From Alteromonas lipotrueiana (GTDB lineage Bacteria > Pseudomonadota > Gammaproteobacteria > Enterobacterales > Alteromonadaceae), in contig NZ_JAESDK010000008.1 in NCBI RefSeq assembly GCF_019249245.1, forward strand, positions 62,001-126,000: 64,000 nt of DNA, given 5' to 3'. Made by a program: the position numbers and the translations under genes. The notes below the pieces were generated by a model. That model did not search any database. It was not told the origin of the DNA and was given only the letters and a program-made list of their open reading frames with translations. This document shows positions 50,310 through 62,389 of this stretch, piece after piece. Numbering within the stretch: position 1 is the first letter of the stretch; the number at the start of each line of letters is the position of its first letter.

Positions 50310-53066
50310 TTAGTGGGCTTCGTCCCAGTTTTTGCCGGTGCCGGCTTCTACCACTAAAGGAACCGACAGCACGGCAGCATTTTCCATCAACGCTACAATT
50401 TTAGTTGTTGCTTCGTCTAAAACCGACTCTTTTATTTCAAACACCAACTCATCGTGTACCTGCATCATCATATAAATGTCATCATTGTTCAGGCTGGTTA
50501 TCCATTCATCTACCTGCAACATGGCTTTTTTAATAATATCAGCCGCAGTACCCTGCATGGGCGCATTAATAGCAGCACGTTCTGCGCCTTTACGGCGAGC
50601 CCCATTGCTGGCTTTTATATCAGGCAAATACAACCGGCGGCCAAATACAGTTTCAACATAGCCTTTGTCTGTGGCAAGCTTTCGTGTGTCATCCATATAT
50701 TGTAGTACGCCAGGGTAACGTTCAAAGTACAAATCCATATATTGCTGCGCTTCATGCCGCGGTATGTTCAACTGGCGTGATAACCCAAAAGCTGACATGC
50801 CATAAATCAAACCAAAGTTGATGGCTTTTGCACTGCGGCGTTGTTCAGAAGTAACCTCATCCAAAGACAAATCAAAGACTTCAGCTGCGGTAGCCTGGTG
50901 AATATCTTTACCCTGCGAAAATGCACTTAACAAACCTTCGTCTTGTGACAAGTGCGCCATAATGCGAAGTTCGATTTGAGAATAATCGGCCGCGACAATT
51001 TTATATCCATCCCGAGGGACAAAAGCCTGCCTGACCCGGCGGCCTTCTTCGTTACGAATAGGAATGTTTTGCAGGTTCGGATCGGTTGAAGACAACCGGC
51101 CGGTGGCCGTTACCGCCTGATGATAAGAGGTATGCACCCGCCCGGTTCGATGATTGATCATTTTAGGTAATTTATCGGTGTAGGTGCTTTTTAATTTGCT
51201 CATACCCCGGTATTCCATAATCATTTTAGGAATGGGGTAATCCAGGGCCAACTCTTGTAATACTTCTTCAGAGGTAGAAGGAGCGCCTTTGGGGGTTTTT
51301 TTAATAATCGGCAGCTCTAATTTCTCGAACAATATTTTCTGAAGCTGCTTGGTTGAACCTAAATTAAATGTTTCGCCCGCTTCTTCGTGAACCTCTTTTT
51401 CAAGCTCATCGATACGCTTGGCTAAATCCTGACTGTGCTGTGCTAAACGCTGACTGTCGATAAACACGCCCAGTTGCTCCATACGCGATAATACGCTGGC
51501 AAGAGGGACTTCTATATCTAACAAAATAGAGGCAAGCTTTTCATCGTCTTTAAGTTTGTTCCATAGCACTTCATGTAAGCGAAAGGTGATGTCAGCATCT
51601 TCGGCCGCGTAGGGGGCTGCTTCGGACAAATCGATTTGGTTAAATGTGAGTTGTTTGGCACCTTTACCGGCAATATCTTCAAAGTGAATAGTCTGATGGT
51701 TAAGGTACGCCAATGCCAGAGAGTCCATATCGTGGCGCGACGCAGTGCTGTTCAGAACATACGACTCCAGCATGGTGTCAAATGCTATACCGGCCAAATG
51801 AATATCATAATTCGCCAATACATTTTTATCGTATTTAAGATGCTGACCGACCTTTTTAATCTTTTCGTCTTCAAGTAACGGCTTTAGTTGAGACAGTACC
51901 CAGTCACGGTCTAGCTGATCAGGCGCATCGGGATAGTCATGAGCTACGGGAACATAGGCGGCTTCACCGGCGGCAATACAAAAAGACACACCGACCAGTT
52001 CAGCTTCCATATATTTTAAGCTGGTGGTTTCGGTATCAAAGGCAATAAGCGCTGCGGTGGATAGTTTTTCAAGCCACTGCGAAAAAGTAGATTTGTCATA
52101 GATTGTGACATACCCGCTACGGTCAATTTCCATAACAGGGGTTTTATCCTGGCTAGTTTGTTCGTGCGACTGCTGTGCCGCGTCTTTTGATGAAACCTCA
52201 CTATGCCAGCGTTTGAACTCATACTCGGCAAACAAAGTTTGTAATTGTGAATTGTCGGGATCGGTGGGCGTAAGGGTTTTAGGTGCAAATTCAAGCGGAA
52301 CATCACATTTAATGGTGGCCAGCTCATAGGACAAGCGCGCCTGCTCTTCATGTTCCTGCATTTTCGTGGCCATCGACTTACTGCCACGAAAGCCCAGCTC
52401 AGCAATTTTATCAAGATTTTGATAAATTGCTTCAATACCGCCAATTCCGTTAAGTAACGCCTGGGCGCTTTTATCGCCCACGCCCGGTACACCGGGGATA
52501 TTGTCAACTTTGTCGCCCTTTAGTGCTAAAAAGTCGATGATCAGCTCAGGTGGAACGCCAAACTTCTCTTTAACTCCATCGACGTCCATTAGCTGGTTGG
52601 TCATGGTGTTAATCAACGTGACATGTTTATTGACCAGTTGGGCCATGTCTTTATCACCGGTACTGATTAAGCAATCAATGCCTTGTTCGGTCGCCTGGGC
52701 GGCTAACGTACCAATAACATCATCTGCCTCAACCCCGTCTTCTATAATTATAGGCAACCCCATTGCCCGTATTATCTGGTGCAGGGGCTTAATCTGGCTA
52801 CCTAACTCATCAGGCATTGACGGACGGTTTGCTTTGTATTCTTTATAAATGTCGTCGCGAAAGGTTTTTCCTTTGGCATCAAAGACCACAGCGATATGGC
52901 TAGGGTTGTATTGTCTTATCAGGCTGCGCAGCATATTGATCACACCGTAGATCGCGCCCGTATCCTGTCCTTTAGAATTGGTTAACGGCGGCAATCCGTG
53001 AAAGGCGCGAAATAAATAGGATGATCCATCTACCAGGATAAAAGGTGACTGTTGAGTATTAGACAT
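50310..53066 (-). CDS. polA: DNA polymerase I
   Basis: 918 residues. All three domains are visible: the 5'-3' exonuclease (about 1-290; [38 protein letters not shown]), the 3'-5' proofreading exonuclease (about 310-510, DTETTSL) and the polymerase ([45 protein letters not shown]). It is needed for Okazaki fragment processing and repair. It is transcribed toward spf. Its upstream region carries a DnaA-box/GATC cluster. Confidence 0.98.
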   Translation of the reverse strand: MSNTQQSPFILVDGSSYLFRAFHGLPPLTNSKGQDTGAIYGVINMLRSLIRQYNPSHIAVVFDAKGKTFRDDIYKEYKANRPSMPDELGSQIKPLHQIIRAMGLPIIIEDGVEADDVIGTLAAQATEQGIDCLISTGDKDMAQLVNKHVTLINTMTNQLMDVDGVKEKFGVPPELIIDFLALKGDKVDNIPGVPGVGDKSAQALLNGIGGIEAIYQNLDKIAELGFRGSKSMATKMQEHEEQARLSYELATIKCDVPLEFAPKTLTPTDPDNSQLQTLFAEYEFKRWHSEVSSKDAAQQSHEQTSQDKTPVMEIDRSGYVTIYDKSTFSQWLEKLSTAALIAFDTETTSLKYMEAELVGVSFCIAAGEAAYVPVAHDYPDAPDQLDRDWVLSQLKPLLEDEKIKKVGQHLKYDKNVLANYDIHLAGIAFDTMLESYVLNSTASRHDMDSLALAYLNHQTIHFEDIAGKGAKQLTFNQIDLSEAAPYAAEDADITFRLHEVLWNKLKDDEKLASILLDIEVPLASVLSRMEQLGVFIDSQRLAQHSQDLAKRIDELEKEVHEEAGETFNLGSTKQLQKILFEKLELPIIKKTPKGAPSTSEEVLQELALDYPIPKMIMEYRGMSKLKSTYTDKLPKMINHRTGRVHTSYHQAVTATGRLSSTDPNLQNIPIRNEEGRRVRQAFVPRDGYKIVAADYSQIELRIMAHLSQDEGLLSAFSQGKDIHQATAAEVFDLSLDEVTSEQRRSAKAINFGLIYGMSAFGLSRQLNIPRHEAQQYMDLYFERYPGVLQYMDDTRKLATDKGYVETVFGRRLYLPDIKASNGARRKGAERAAINAPMQGTAADIIKKAMLQVDEWITSLNNDDIYMMMQVHDELVFEIKESVLDEATTKIVALMENAAVLSVPLVVEAGTGKNWDEAH

Positions 53067-53482
53067 AGACCCATTTTTTGTGTCGAAAGTTATTATGGCA
53101 AGGATGCCACAGGCTAGGGCCGATCGCTACTTAGCATTACAATCAAAAGTTATTGTTGATCTGTGGATAACTTTGTGATCATTGTTTTTCAGGATCACAA
53201 GAACGGATCTTGGATTAACGGTGATCATTCTGGGAAGGCCAGAAAAATAAAGGGATTCAGAATAGTTTTTAAGATATTGACTTGCGTTGATTAACGTATC
53301 AAAAAATGTGGATAAGTTAGTGGTTATGTTAACGCAGCGCTTAGGCCATCGCCAAAACGGTAGAGTAATGTAGCATACCGAAATTGAAATACTAAAGCGT
53401 TATCTCAGAACTTTTTCTTTGTGAGTTGTTTGTTTTTTAATCTAAAATGATATAAGCCTGTAAGCAGGCTAAGGAGAGCAGG
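53067..53482. promoter_or_regulatory. polA-elbB intergenic region with DnaA boxes and clustered GATC sites
   Basis: A 415-base gap without genes. GATC occurs at 53122, 53158, 53177, 53193, 53206 and 53223 (six in about 105 bases). Two exact DnaA boxes (TGTGGATAA, minus strand) lie at 53162-53170 and 53307-53315. It contains the divergent promoters of polA and elbB. The arrangement resembles small DnaA-titrating sites or a DnaA-regulated promoter. Confidence 0.6.
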
Positions 53483-54136
53483 ATGAAGAATGTAGCAGTG
53501 ATTCTAAGCGGTTGTGGTGTTTTTGATGGCAGCGAAATTTATGAAACTGTTATTACGCTATTATCTATTCGCCAGCAAGGCGCACAGTACCAGTGTTTTG
53601 CTCCCGATAAAGACCAATTGCACGTTATCAATCATTTAACCGGAGAAACTGACGATACTCACTCACGCAATGTTTTGGTAGAGTCAGCCCGCATTGCCCG
53701 GGGCGAGATTAAACCGGTAACCGAGTGCAAACCTGAGGATTTTGATGCATTAATTTTGCCTGGCGGTTTTGGGGCTGCAAAAAACTTATGTACCTTTGCC
53801 GTAGAAGGGGCTAACAGCCAACCTGATGCGCAGGTTCTGAAAGTATGCAAAGCATTCGCGCAAGCAAAAAAACCAGCGGGTTATGCCTGTATCGCCCCCG
53901 CACTGGCTGCCTCGGTGTATGGAAATAAAACAAATATGACCATCGGCAATGACTCTGACGCTGCCGAAGGTATCAACAAACTGGGTGCACAACACGTCAA
54001 CAGCCCGGTAGATGAAATTGTCATCGACAGCGAAGCTCGACTTGTTACCACGCCTGCCTATATGCTGGCAGATGATATTTTGCAGGCCCAGGCGGGCTTG
54101 TCAAAGATGGTCGAAACGGTATTGGCTATGGACTAA
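53483..54136 (+). CDS. elbB: Isoprenoid biosynthesis/glyoxalase-type protein ElbB
   Basis: 217 residues of the DJ-1/PfpI superfamily. The N-terminus (NVAVILSGCGVFDGSEIYET) and the PGGFGAAKNLCTF nucleophile-elbow region match ElbB, in which glyoxalase activity has been reported. A clear AAGGAG lies upstream of the ATG at 53483. It is a single gene between the polA promoter region and trkH, followed by a GGGCGAAAG/CTTTCGCCC hairpin (54147-54173). Confidence 0.9.
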   Translation: MKNVAVILSGCGVFDGSEIYETVITLLSIRQQGAQYQCFAPDKDQLHVINHLTGETDDTHSRNVLVESARIARGEIKPVTECKPEDFDALILPGGFGAAKNLCTFAVEGANSQPDAQVLKVCKAFAQAKKPAGYACIAPALAASVYGNKTNMTIGNDSDAAEGINKLGAQHVNSPVDEIVIDSEARLVTTPAYMLADDILQAQAGLSKMVETVLAMD

Positions 54137-54146
54137 TTGAGACAAT

Positions 54147-54173
54147 GGGCGAAAGAACCTTTTCCTTTCGCCC
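54147..54173 (+). terminator. Hairpin after elbB
   Basis: GGGCGAAAG and CTTTCGCCC form a perfect 9-base-pair stem with a 9-base loop, 10 bases past the elbB stop. There is no following T-run, so termination is likely but weak or Rho-assisted. Confidence 0.5.
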
Positions 54174-54259
54174 GGTTCCTCGCATAATAAGGCCGATACT
54201 TGCAATATAATGCCAGTATGTGTTGAACATCTACTAATAAAAACAAGGCTTAATGGAAC

Positions 54260-55711
54260 ATGCACTACCGTGCGATAGTACGAATACTGGGATTACTTGT
54301 AACGCTGTTTAGTGTCACCATGGTTCCGCCAGCGCTTATTTCTTTAATTTACCAGGACGGTAGCGGCCTGCCATTTATTCTGGCCTTTATTCTTTGTGTT
54401 CTTACCGGTTCGGCAATGTGGTATTCCAATCGTGAACATCGTCAGGAACTACGCGCCAAAGAAGGCTTTTTAATTGTTGCGCTATTCTGGACCGTACTGG
54501 CTAGCTTTGGTGCCATTCCTTTTATTTTGCTCGAACAACCCAGCATGAGTGTGACCGATGCTTTCTTTGAAGCCTTTTCGGGTTTAACCACCACCGGCGC
54601 CACGGTCATTGAGGGTATCGAATTTTTACCTCATTCTATTCAGTTTTATCGTCAACAGCTTCAGTGGCTGGGTGGTATGGGGATCATTGTACTGGCTGTG
54701 GCCATATTGCCATTACTGGGGGTAGGGGGCATGCAGTTGTACCGTGCTGAAACACCTGGCCCGGTCAAAGACTCAAAGATGACGCCCCGTATTGCCGATA
54801 CCGCAAAACACCTGTGGTATATTTATCTGTCATTAACTATTGCGTGTATGGTGGCTTACTGGCTAGCGGGCATGAGCTGGTTTGATGCTATTTGCCATTC
54901 ATTTTCTACTATCGCTATTGGCGGATTTTCAACCCACGATGCCAGCCTGGGCTACTTTAACAGCCCGATGATTAATGTTATTTGCTCGGTATTTTTGCTT
55001 ATTGCTGCCCTGAACTTTTCGTTGCATTATGCCGCGGTCAGTTCCGGGTCATTAAAAAATTATGGGAAAGATCCCGAATTCAAAGCATTTTTTACAATAC
55101 AAGCATCACTTATTTTGCTGTGCTTTTTAGTCTTGGTGCTTACCGGTTATTACAGTACCGCAGAAGAAGCCCTTGATCAGGCCATGATACAGGCCGTTTC
55201 TATTAGTACCACAGCAGGTTTTGCGACCACAGATTTTGCCGCCTGGCCTACGTTTTTGCCTATCATTCTTATCTTTGCCAGCTTTATCGGCGGATGTGCC
55301 GGGTCTACCGGCGGAGGATTAAAGGTAATCCGGGTTTTTCTACTGTTTTTGCAAGGGCGACGCGAAATAGACCGGTTAATACATCCTAAAGCGGTTTATG
55401 CGGTAAAGCTTGGTGAACGCGCTATGCCTGACCGGGTAGTGGAAGCTGTGTGGGGGTTTTTCTCGGCTTACGCGGTAGTCTTTGTTGTAATAATGATAGG
55501 CATGATAGCCACCGGCCTGGACAATATTTCTGCTTTTACTGCTACCGCTGCCACTCTGAATAACCTTGGACCCGGACTCGGCAGTGTGGCGGCCACCTAC
55601 GCTGAAGTCAGCGATCCGGGCAAATGGTTACTGGTAATAGCAATGTTATTTGGCCGGCTTGAAGTATTCTCTTTGCTGGTGCTGTTTTCGCCCACTTTTT
55701 GGCGTAGCTAA
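54260..55711 (+). CDS. trkH: Trk potassium uptake protein TrkH
   Basis: 483 residues with 10-12 membrane helices. The four selectivity-filter segments of the Trk/Ktr/HKT family are visible: SGLTTTGATVI, STIAIGGFSTHD, STTAGFATTDF and ATLNNLGPGLGS. It forms the potassium-translocating unit with TrkA as the cytoplasmic regulator. TrkA is encoded directly downstream on the opposite strand, only 7 bases away. Confidence 0.95.
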   Translation: MHYRAIVRILGLLVTLFSVTMVPPALISLIYQDGSGLPFILAFILCVLTGSAMWYSNREHRQELRAKEGFLIVALFWTVLASFGAIPFILLEQPSMSVTDAFFEAFSGLTTTGATVIEGIEFLPHSIQFYRQQLQWLGGMGIIVLAVAILPLLGVGGMQLYRAETPGPVKDSKMTPRIADTAKHLWYIYLSLTIACMVAYWLAGMSWFDAICHSFSTIAIGGFSTHDASLGYFNSPMINVICSVFLLIAALNFSLHYAAVSSGSLKNYGKDPEFKAFFTIQASLILLCFLVLVLTGYYSTAEEALDQAMIQAVSISTTAGFATTDFAAWPTFLPIILIFASFIGGCAGSTGGGLKVIRVFLLFLQGRREIDRLIHPKAVYAVKLGERAMPDRVVEAVWGFFSAYAVVFVVIMIGMIATGLDNISAFTATAATLNNLGPGLGSVAATYAEVSDPGKWLLVIAMLFGRLEVFSLLVLFSPTFWRS

Positions 55712-55718
55712 CCTCTAT

Positions 55719-57098
55719 CTATCCAAAGAAAAAGGCGCTGGGTTGGAATATTTTTTCTACATCACTGATGTATTTTTTATCAACCAAAAACAGAATAACA
55801 TGGTCGTTGGCCTCGATGACCGTGTCGCTATGAGCAATAATAACCTGATCGTCACGAACCACGGCGCCAATGGTGGTGCCCGGCGGTAACTTAATATTGC
55901 CAATTTCCCGTCCCACTACTTTTGACGTATTTTCATCACCGTGGGCTATGGCTTCAATAGCCTCGGCGGCGCCCCGGCGCAGTGAGTAAACATTAACAAT
56001 ATCGCCTCGCCTGATGTGGGTCAGTAGCGCAGAAATAGTGGCTTGTTGAGGTGAAAAAGCAATGTCGATTTCACCCCCTTGCACCAGGTCTACATAGGCG
56101 CCCCGCTGAATTAATACCATCGCCTTTTGTGCGCCCATACGCTTTGCCAGCATGGCCGACATAATGTTGGCTTCATCATCGTTGGTAACAGCGATAAACG
56201 CATCTACCCGATCAATACTTTCTTCAGACAATAATTCGGGGTCAGAGGCATCGCCACAAAACACAATGGTTTTATCAAGATGGGCAGACAAATAATTAGC
56301 CCGGTCACGATGATATTCAATCAGCTTAACATTGTGGTTGTGTTCAAGACGCTTGGCCAGACCTGCGCCAATTAAACCTCCACCGGCAATCATAATGCGT
56401 TTATAGCTAGACTCCAGCTTTTGCAGCTCACTCATTACTGCCCGAATGTGCTTTGTTGCCGCAATAAAAAACACTTCGTCGTCAGCTTCGATAACGGTGG
56501 TGCCCAAAGGGCGAATGGGACGGCCCCGGCGGTAAATCGCCGCTACGCGGGTTTCTACATTAGGCATATGATCTTTAAGGGCCGACAAAGCATGGCCAAC
56601 CAACAGGCCGCCATAGTAAGCCTTAACGGCTACCAAACTGGCTTTTCCTTCAGCAAATTCTACCACCTGTAAAGCGCCGGGATAGTCAATAAGACGCTTG
56701 ATAGATTGAGTAACAAGCTGTTCAGGGGCAATGATATGGTCAACAGGAATATCCTGCTGTTTATACAGTTGCTCCTGATAAATAATATATTGTTCAGAAC
56801 GAACCCGGGCAATTTTGGTAGGTGTTTTAAACAGGCTGTATGCTACCTGACACGCAAGCATGTTGCTTTCGTCACTGTTCGTTACAGCAATCAGCATATC
56901 GGCGTCTTCAGCTCCTGCCTTTTTTAATACATCAGGGTGCGAACCTACGCCTACAACAACCTGTAAATCTAAGCGGTCCTGTATTGCTCGTAAGCGCGAC
57001 TGATCAGAATCAATCACGGTAATTTCATTTTTTTCACCGACCAGATTTTCAGCCAGTGTGCCACCTACCTGGCCTGCACCAAGAATGATAATTTTCAT
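55719..57098 (-). CDS. trkA: Trk system potassium uptake protein TrkA
   Basis: 459 residues in a duplicated RCK layout: two NAD-binding Rossmann domains ([17 protein letters not shown] at the start and [17 protein letters not shown] near residue 237), each followed by a TrkA-C domain. TrkA gates TrkH by binding NAD(H)/ATP. It is placed after rsmB on the minus strand, as in other gammaproteobacteria (def-fmt-rsmB-trkA). Confidence 0.97.
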   Translation of the reverse strand: MKIIILGAGQVGGTLAENLVGEKNEITVIDSDQSRLRAIQDRLDLQVVVGVGSHPDVLKKAGAEDADMLIAVTNSDESNMLACQVAYSLFKTPTKIARVRSEQYIIYQEQLYKQQDIPVDHIIAPEQLVTQSIKRLIDYPGALQVVEFAEGKASLVAVKAYYGGLLVGHALSALKDHMPNVETRVAAIYRRGRPIRPLGTTVIEADDEVFFIAATKHIRAVMSELQKLESSYKRIMIAGGGLIGAGLAKRLEHNHNVKLIEYHRDRANYLSAHLDKTIVFCGDASDPELLSEESIDRVDAFIAVTNDDEANIMSAMLAKRMGAQKAMVLIQRGAYVDLVQGGEIDIAFSPQQATISALLTHIRRGDIVNVYSLRRGAAEAIEAIAHGDENTSKVVGREIGNIKLPPGTTIGAVVRDDQVIIAHSDTVIEANDHVILFLVDKKYISDVEKIFQPSAFFFG

Positions 57099-57125
57099 GT
57101 AATTGGGTTGTTCGCTCTTTGTGCG

Positions 57126-58448
57126 TTAATGGGTTTGTTGCGACTTTATCAGTCTGCAATAGTAGAAACCATCCATTTGTTGCTCGCCCGGCAAAATTTG
57201 CCGTCCTGGTGAATCGCAAGTTTCTGAATTGGTGATTGGCGCTAAGCTGGCGTCGGTATGGCGGCCTAAAAACGCTCGCATTTGCTGAGTATTTTCTGCA
57301 TTAAGTACCGAGCAGGTAGCGTATAGAAAAGTACCGCCGGGTTTCAAAGTAGGCCATAGCGCATCTAAAATGGTGGCCTGTAACAACACAAGCTGCCCGA
57401 TATCTTCTTTATTGCGCAGCCAGCGAATGTCAGGATGGCGGCGAATTACGCCGGTGGCCGAGCAGGGGGCATCAAGTAATATACGGTCAAAAGCCTGACC
57501 GTCCCACCAGGTTTCTGGCTGACTGGCATCGCCTTGCTGAATGGTCACACTATGTTGCAAGCGCTCCATATTTTCATTCACACGCGCCAAACGCTGGGCG
57601 TCAAAATCAAGAGCCAGTAAATGCGTTAATTTTGGCTGAAGTTCTAATATATGGCCGGTTTTTCCGCCCGGTGCAGCGCAGCAATCTAAAATACGTTCAT
57701 TCGCTTCCGGTTGTAGATACAAAGCGGCTAACTGAGCGGCGCCATCTTGTACGGCAAACCAGCCATCTTCAAACCCAGGGAGACCCGGAATATCAGTGCG
57801 AGTCTGCAAAATCAAGGCATCAGGATGGCTATCGCAAGCCGTCGCTTTAATATTGTTTTTCTGAAGCTCACAAAGGAAGTTTTCACGACTTATTTTAAGG
57901 CGATTTACCCGCAGCCAGATAGGTGCCACCGTATTCATAGCTTGGGTGATGGTCTGATGTTGCTCTGGGTAGTCGGTCATCAGCATTTTATACAGCCACT
58001 TTGGTAAACCTGCCTGAATACGAGGGTCTTCAGAACGCTGCTGGCTGAGTTCCTGGCGCTGAAAATTGCGTAGCACCGCATTTACCAGTCCTTTTAAACC
58101 CGGAGCCTTTAATGCTGAAGTAGCTGCTACTGTCTCGGCTACCGCGGCATGGGCAGACACGCGGCTAAACGCCAGTTGATAAAGTCCTAGCATGATCAAA
58201 TGCTCAATAACTTTTTTGTTGCCTTTTAAAGGTTTATCTAACAGTTGTCGCATCCATAACTGCAGTTGGGGTAACTGACGTAAGACCCCCATAGACATTT
58301 CCTGCAACCAGGCCCGGTCTTTAGCCGCGTGACGTTGTTGCGCGGTGTTTAAGCAGTCGCGTGACGATTTGCCATTTTCAAGAATTTGGAAAACTACCCA
58401 CGCGGCATCAGCGCGCAGGTTGGGGTGTTTTGGTGCCGGGATATTCAT
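57126..58448 (-). CDS. rsmB: 16S rRNA (cytosine967-C5)-methyltransferase
   Basis: 440 residues from the ATG at 58448, whose first bases overlap the fmt stop as ATGA, implying coupling. The frame to 58490 is unlikely. RsmB (Fmu/Sun) has an N-terminal NusB-like RNA-binding domain, a SAM-binding site ([16 protein letters not shown]) and the catalytic [14 protein letters not shown] and ATCSV motifs with both essential cysteines. Confidence 0.95.
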   Translation of the reverse strand: MNIPAPKHPNLRADAAWVVFQILENGKSSRDCLNTAQQRHAAKDRAWLQEMSMGVLRQLPQLQLWMRQLLDKPLKGNKKVIEHLIMLGLYQLAFSRVSAHAAVAETVAATSALKAPGLKGLVNAVLRNFQRQELSQQRSEDPRIQAGLPKWLYKMLMTDYPEQHQTITQAMNTVAPIWLRVNRLKISRENFLCELQKNNIKATACDSHPDALILQTRTDIPGLPGFEDGWFAVQDGAAQLAALYLQPEANERILDCCAAPGGKTGHILELQPKLTHLLALDFDAQRLARVNENMERLQHSVTIQQGDASQPETWWDGQAFDRILLDAPCSATGVIRRHPDIRWLRNKEDIGQLVLLQATILDALWPTLKPGGTFLYATCSVLNAENTQQMRAFLGRHTDASLAPITNSETCDSPGRQILPGEQQMDGFYYCRLIKSQQTH

Positions 58449-59401
58449 GCTTCTGTGGGCTCGCCAATAGGCTGGCCCGGTACAAACCACTGGGGCCTGG
58501 CATTAATTACATCTGCCGCGGGTAAAGGTTTTTTCCCAGGGATCTGCAATACAGTAATTTGTAATTGGCCCTTACCGGTGGCCACCACAATGCCGTTTTT
58601 ATCGGCGCGTACCACAGAGCCGGCAACCATGTCAGTGGACTCATTAAGTACCGTGGCCGCCCATACTTTGACATTATCTGACCCCAACGTTACCCAGGCA
58701 ACGGGCCATGGGTTAAATGCGCGAATGTTACGCTCTAATTGCACTGCCGATTCACGCCAATTAATTTGAGCTTCTTCTTTGGAAAGTTTTTTGGCATAGG
58801 TGGCCTGATGGTCATCCTGAACCGTCGCTGATAAGGAGTCGATAGTATCAAGTACTTTTACCAGAGCTTTAGGTCCAAGCTGGGCCAACCGCTGATACAA
58901 AGTGGCACTGGTCTCGGTTGCTTCAATTTCAAGCTGTTCGGTGAGTAGCATTGCACCGGTATCAAGCCCTTCATCCATTTGCATGATGGTTACACCAGTA
59001 TGGGTATCGCCGGCCCAGATGGCCCGCTGAATGGGCGCAGCCCCCCGCCACTTAGGCAGCAGTGAGCCATGTACATTAATGCAGCCGAGTCGGGGCATGG
59101 CTAAAACCGCTGATGGTAAGATTAATCCGTAGGCAACTACCACCATGATATCCGCTTCAATGTGGGCCAATTGTGTTTGGGCTGCTTCGTCTTTTAACGA
59201 AGCGGGCTGATATACGGGTATTTCGTGATCCTGAGCCAGTTGTTTAACCGAGCTTGGCGTCAGCTTTTTACCACGGCCGGCACGGCGATCAGGTTGGGTG
59301 TACACTGCCACTACATGATGTTCAGAGTTTAACAACGCCTGAAGATGGTCTGCGGCAAAATCCGGAGTACCGGCAAAAATAATACGAAGAGTGTTGGCCA
59401 C
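58445..59401 (-). CDS. fmt: Methionyl-tRNA formyltransferase
   Basis: 318 residues from a GTG at 59401. The formyl-transfer domain ([53 protein letters not shown]) and the C-terminal OB-like tRNA-binding domain (FNPWPVAWV) are clear. It formylates initiator Met-tRNA, the substrate later deformylated by Def, whose gene is 8 bases upstream. Confidence 0.97.
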   Translation of the reverse strand: MANTLRIIFAGTPDFAADHLQALLNSEHHVVAVYTQPDRRAGRGKKLTPSSVKQLAQDHEIPVYQPASLKDEAAQTQLAHIEADIMVVVAYGLILPSAVLAMPRLGCINVHGSLLPKWRGAAPIQRAIWAGDTHTGVTIMQMDEGLDTGAMLLTEQLEIEATETSATLYQRLAQLGPKALVKVLDTIDSLSATVQDDHQATYAKKLSKEEAQINWRESAVQLERNIRAFNPWPVAWVTLGSDNVKVWAATVLNESTDMVAGSVVRADKNGIVVATGKGQLQITVLQIPGKKPLPAADVINARPQWFVPGQPIGEPTEA

Positions 59402-59409
59402 AATTTACC

Positions 59410-59919
59410 TTATGCCCGGGCTGCAAGCCGAGCGTCTTTTTCCAACTTTTTACGAATACGCTGGCGCTTAAGCGGTGACAGGTAATCAACAAACAATTTG
59501 CCTTTCAGGTGGTCAAGCTCATGCTGAACACAGATAGCCAGCAGGCCTTCTGCTTCCAGTTCAAACTGCTCGCCGTCGGCATCTAACGCCTTAACCCGGA
59601 TATGTTCGGCGCGCTCTACCTTGGCATAATTATTCGGTACCGATAAACACCCTTCTTCGCTGATGGTCGAACCATCACGCTCGGTAATTTCGGGGTTAAT
59701 AAATACCCGTGGCTGGTTTTGGTCTTCAGAAACATCCATTACGACAACCTGCACGTGGCGGTCGACCTGGGTAGCGGCTAAGCCAATGCCTTTTTCGTCG
59801 CGCATCGTTTCGAACATGTCTGAGATCAGCTGTTTAATTTCATCGTCTACCGCCGCGACTGGCTTTGCTACGGTGCGCAGCCGTTCGTCGGGGAAACGTA
59901 ATACGTCTAATATCGCCAT
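59410..59919 (-). CDS. def: Peptide deformylase
   Basis: 169 residues. All three metalloenzyme motifs are present: [16 protein letters not shown] and QHELDHLKG, which bind the catalytic metal. It removes the formyl group from nascent proteins. It is the first gene of the def-fmt-rsmB(-trkA) operon and is divergent from the LysM gene. Confidence 0.97.
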   Translation of the reverse strand: MAILDVLRFPDERLRTVAKPVAAVDDEIKQLISDMFETMRDEKGIGLAATQVDRHVQVVVMDVSEDQNQPRVFINPEITERDGSTISEEGCLSVPNNYAKVERAEHIRVKALDADGEQFELEAEGLLAICVQHELDHLKGKLFVDYLSPLKRQRIRKKLEKDARLAARA

Positions 59920-60098
59920 CTGTCGTTATTACACTCTCTCGCTGTATGAATTAATATACTATCCAACTACCAGCATTCTTTACACTGGAGGAATGCGGAC
60001 TATTCTACCGTATAACCATTATACGTGCAGTTTTTTATCCCGTAGCTGAAAATCTGTCGGTATTAGCCGATATAGAGGCTAAGTATGAAATTTCAACA

Positions 60099-61205
60099 AT
60101 GATGAAGGTGAAAAGAATGATACATCGCATCCCCAATAAAGCGATGAAGCAAGTATTGCGAGCTTGGCTACTGGCTGTATTTTTCTTGCCGGCGGCATTT
60201 GTACAGGCAGCAGTTACATTAAAAGAAAGTGCCCCACAAACTTATACCGTTAAAAAAGACGATACTTTGTGGGATATTGCTAATATCTTTTTAGACAAGC
60301 CCTGGTTGTGGCCTCAGTTATGGCGCACCAATACTCAAATTGTTAACCCGCACTTAATTTATCCAGGCGATGTACTGCGTCTTCGTATGGTAGACGGGCA
60401 ACCCGTATTAGAGCTGGCGCATGAAAAAAGACGTCTGACCCTGGGACCTTCTACGGTCAGACAAACCAAAGCGGCCCCTATTAATACGTTGCCGTGGTCG
60501 GCCATTGCCCCTTACGTAAATCAAAATGAAATTGTAGATCTGAACAAATATCAAACTTTGCCGCATCTGCTGGGCAATCAAAGCGGGGATATCCGTTTTA
60601 CCAGTGAAGATTTAGTGTTAAGCCGCAGTTATGGCCGGCCTTCAGATCAGTATCGTGTCGTGCGAAAACAATCTACTATCACCGACCTGTCAGGTGAAGT
60701 CCTGGGCATTCAGATTCACCATATTGCTAATGCAAAAATGATAGAGAGCAATATCGCGACTCAATGGCTGGTGAAAGTAGATGAGTCTAATTTAGAAGCC
60801 CGACGCGGTGACAGACTGTATCCAGGAGAATTCAGCGCCACAGAAGACATGGTGTTACAAGCTGCCTCTGAACAGCGCGGTCATGTAGTAGGTAACCTGC
60901 ACCAACACCAGTTATTAGGCAAAAACGATGTTGTTATTCTGGATTTGGGCAATAGCAAGGTGTCACCGGGCACGGTGATGGGGTTGTACTCACAAGGGCC
61001 CGATATTATTGATGGCGATGAACCAAAGTACGCCAGTGAAGCCAATGCCATTCGCAGTGTCTTTAAAGACGGCTCTACGGTCACTCAGCCAGCGCTAAAA
61101 ATTGGCGAGCTGGTCATTTTTAAAACCTTCGACAAAGCAAGCTACGGCATTATTACGCGGGCCAGAGCATTAGTGAAAAACGGTGATATTGTCGCCAATC
61201 CTTAA
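60099..61205 (+). CDS. LysM domain protein with signal peptide
   Basis: 368 residues; the start at 60099 or at the next codon (60102) gives a signal peptide ending AFVQA. A LysM domain follows (about 48-98: QTYTVKKDDTLWDIANIFLD, then NPHLIYPGDVLRLR). The remaining 260 residues form a conserved extension that often accompanies this LysM in gammaproteobacteria next to dprA/def. It probably binds peptidoglycan in the periplasm; the function is unknown. It is divergent from def, and its 3' end is 44 bases ahead of dprA. Confidence 0.85.
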   Translation: MMKVKRMIHRIPNKAMKQVLRAWLLAVFFLPAAFVQAAVTLKESAPQTYTVKKDDTLWDIANIFLDKPWLWPQLWRTNTQIVNPHLIYPGDVLRLRMVDGQPVLELAHEKRRLTLGPSTVRQTKAAPINTLPWSAIAPYVNQNEIVDLNKYQTLPHLLGNQSGDIRFTSEDLVLSRSYGRPSDQYRVVRKQSTITDLSGEVLGIQIHHIANAKMIESNIATQWLVKVDESNLEARRGDRLYPGEFSATEDMVLQAASEQRGHVVGNLHQHQLLGKNDVVILDLGNSKVSPGTVMGLYSQGPDIIDGDEPKYASEANAIRSVFKDGSTVTQPALKIGELVIFKTFDKASYGIITRARALVKNGDIVANP

Positions 61206-61248
61206 TCTCAACACGCCAACACTGCCGTTGTTTCAAGGCGGCAGTGTA

Positions 61249-62388
61249 ATGCAAAGCAAATCTTTCACTTTATCGTCTGCGCGTCCCGATAATTCCGTTG
61301 ACGTGTGTCTTGCTTTAAGCAGTGTGGCAGGCGTCGGTGCTCGGCAGTGGCATCAGTTATGCGCGCGTTTTAATACAACATTCGCATGTTTGGCCAACGG
61401 GCCTACCGACAATATGGATGAGACCACCGCACACAAACTAACTCAGGCTCTCAGCCGTCAACAATTGTCCAAAGTCGAGGCCAGTCTGAACTGGGCTGCT
61501 GCTAATCCTTCACACCATTTAATTCCTTATACCAGCGACCTATACCCGCCGCTATTACGTCATTTATCCGATGCCCCATTAATTTTATTTGTGAAAGGCA
61601 ATACTCAGCGAATTGCTGAGGTTCAGTTGGCTATGGTAGGCAGTCGTAATGCTACGCGCCCCGGACTTAATACCACTTGGCGACTGGCTAATGAACTGGC
61701 CCAGGCAGGGTTGACCATCACCAGCGGCCTGGCCACAGGTGTTGACGGGTATGCTCATAAAGGTGGATTACAAGCCGAAGGTAAAACTGTTGCAGTCACA
61801 GGTACCGGGCCTGATATTATTTACCCACGTCGCCATCAACAATTAGAACAAGACATTATTAATAGTGGAGGAGCGGTTGTTTCTGAGTTTTGGCCGGGCA
61901 CTGGCGCCAGGGCCGGGCACTTTCCCCGGCGCAACCGACTCATTGCTGCAATGACTTTGGCAACACTGGTGGTTGAAGCAAAAATACGCAGCGGCACCTT
62001 GATTACCGCAAATTTGGCCGCAGATATGGGGCGCGATGTATTTGTGGTTCCTGGTAGTATTGATAATCCGCTAACCCAGGGGTGCCATCATCTGATTCAA
62101 CAGGGGGCTGCATTGATAACCTGCGCACAAGATGTGTTAAATGAGCTTCCCGTTCAAATACGAAGAAGCCATGTTGATGCGGCCGGGCAAAGCGAAAAAA
62201 GTAACGGAGAAAACTTGGCAACCGATAAATTATTAGCTAGTGTGGATTATGATGTCACCAATGTGGACATTATTACCGAGCGCAGCAAACTGCCAGTTTC
62301 AGACGTTCTGGCATCTTTATTACACTATGAGTTGCGTGGTCTGGTAGCTGCGGTTCCTGGTGGCTATATCAAGTTGAGGGGGAAATAA
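61249..62388 (+). CDS. dprA: DNA processing protein DprA (Smf)
   Basis: 379 residues from the ATG at 61249, which has AAGG upstream and gives a typical length. The frame extends to 61183 into the LysM gene. The Rossmann-fold core is typical: [41 protein letters not shown] and [19 protein letters not shown]. DprA loads RecA on incoming single-stranded DNA during transformation. A C-terminal winged-helix-like part follows (about 310-379). It starts the dprA-smg-yrdD-tsaC series. Confidence 0.96.
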   Translation: MQSKSFTLSSARPDNSVDVCLALSSVAGVGARQWHQLCARFNTTFACLANGPTDNMDETTAHKLTQALSRQQLSKVEASLNWAAANPSHHLIPYTSDLYPPLLRHLSDAPLILFVKGNTQRIAEVQLAMVGSRNATRPGLNTTWRLANELAQAGLTITSGLATGVDGYAHKGGLQAEGKTVAVTGTGPDIIYPRRHQQLEQDIINSGGAVVSEFWPGTGARAGHFPRRNRLIAAMTLATLVVEAKIRSGTLITANLAADMGRDVFVVPGSIDNPLTQGCHHLIQQGAALITCAQDVLNELPVQIRRSHVDAAGQSEKSNGENLATDKLLASVDYDVTNVDIITERSKLPVSDVLASLLHYELRGLVAAVPGGYIKLRGK

Positions 62389-62389
62389 C

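Noticed and set aside
59745-59765. CACGTG in def, resembling the parS core
   Set aside because: Only the central six bases match; the flanks do not follow TGTT..AACA.
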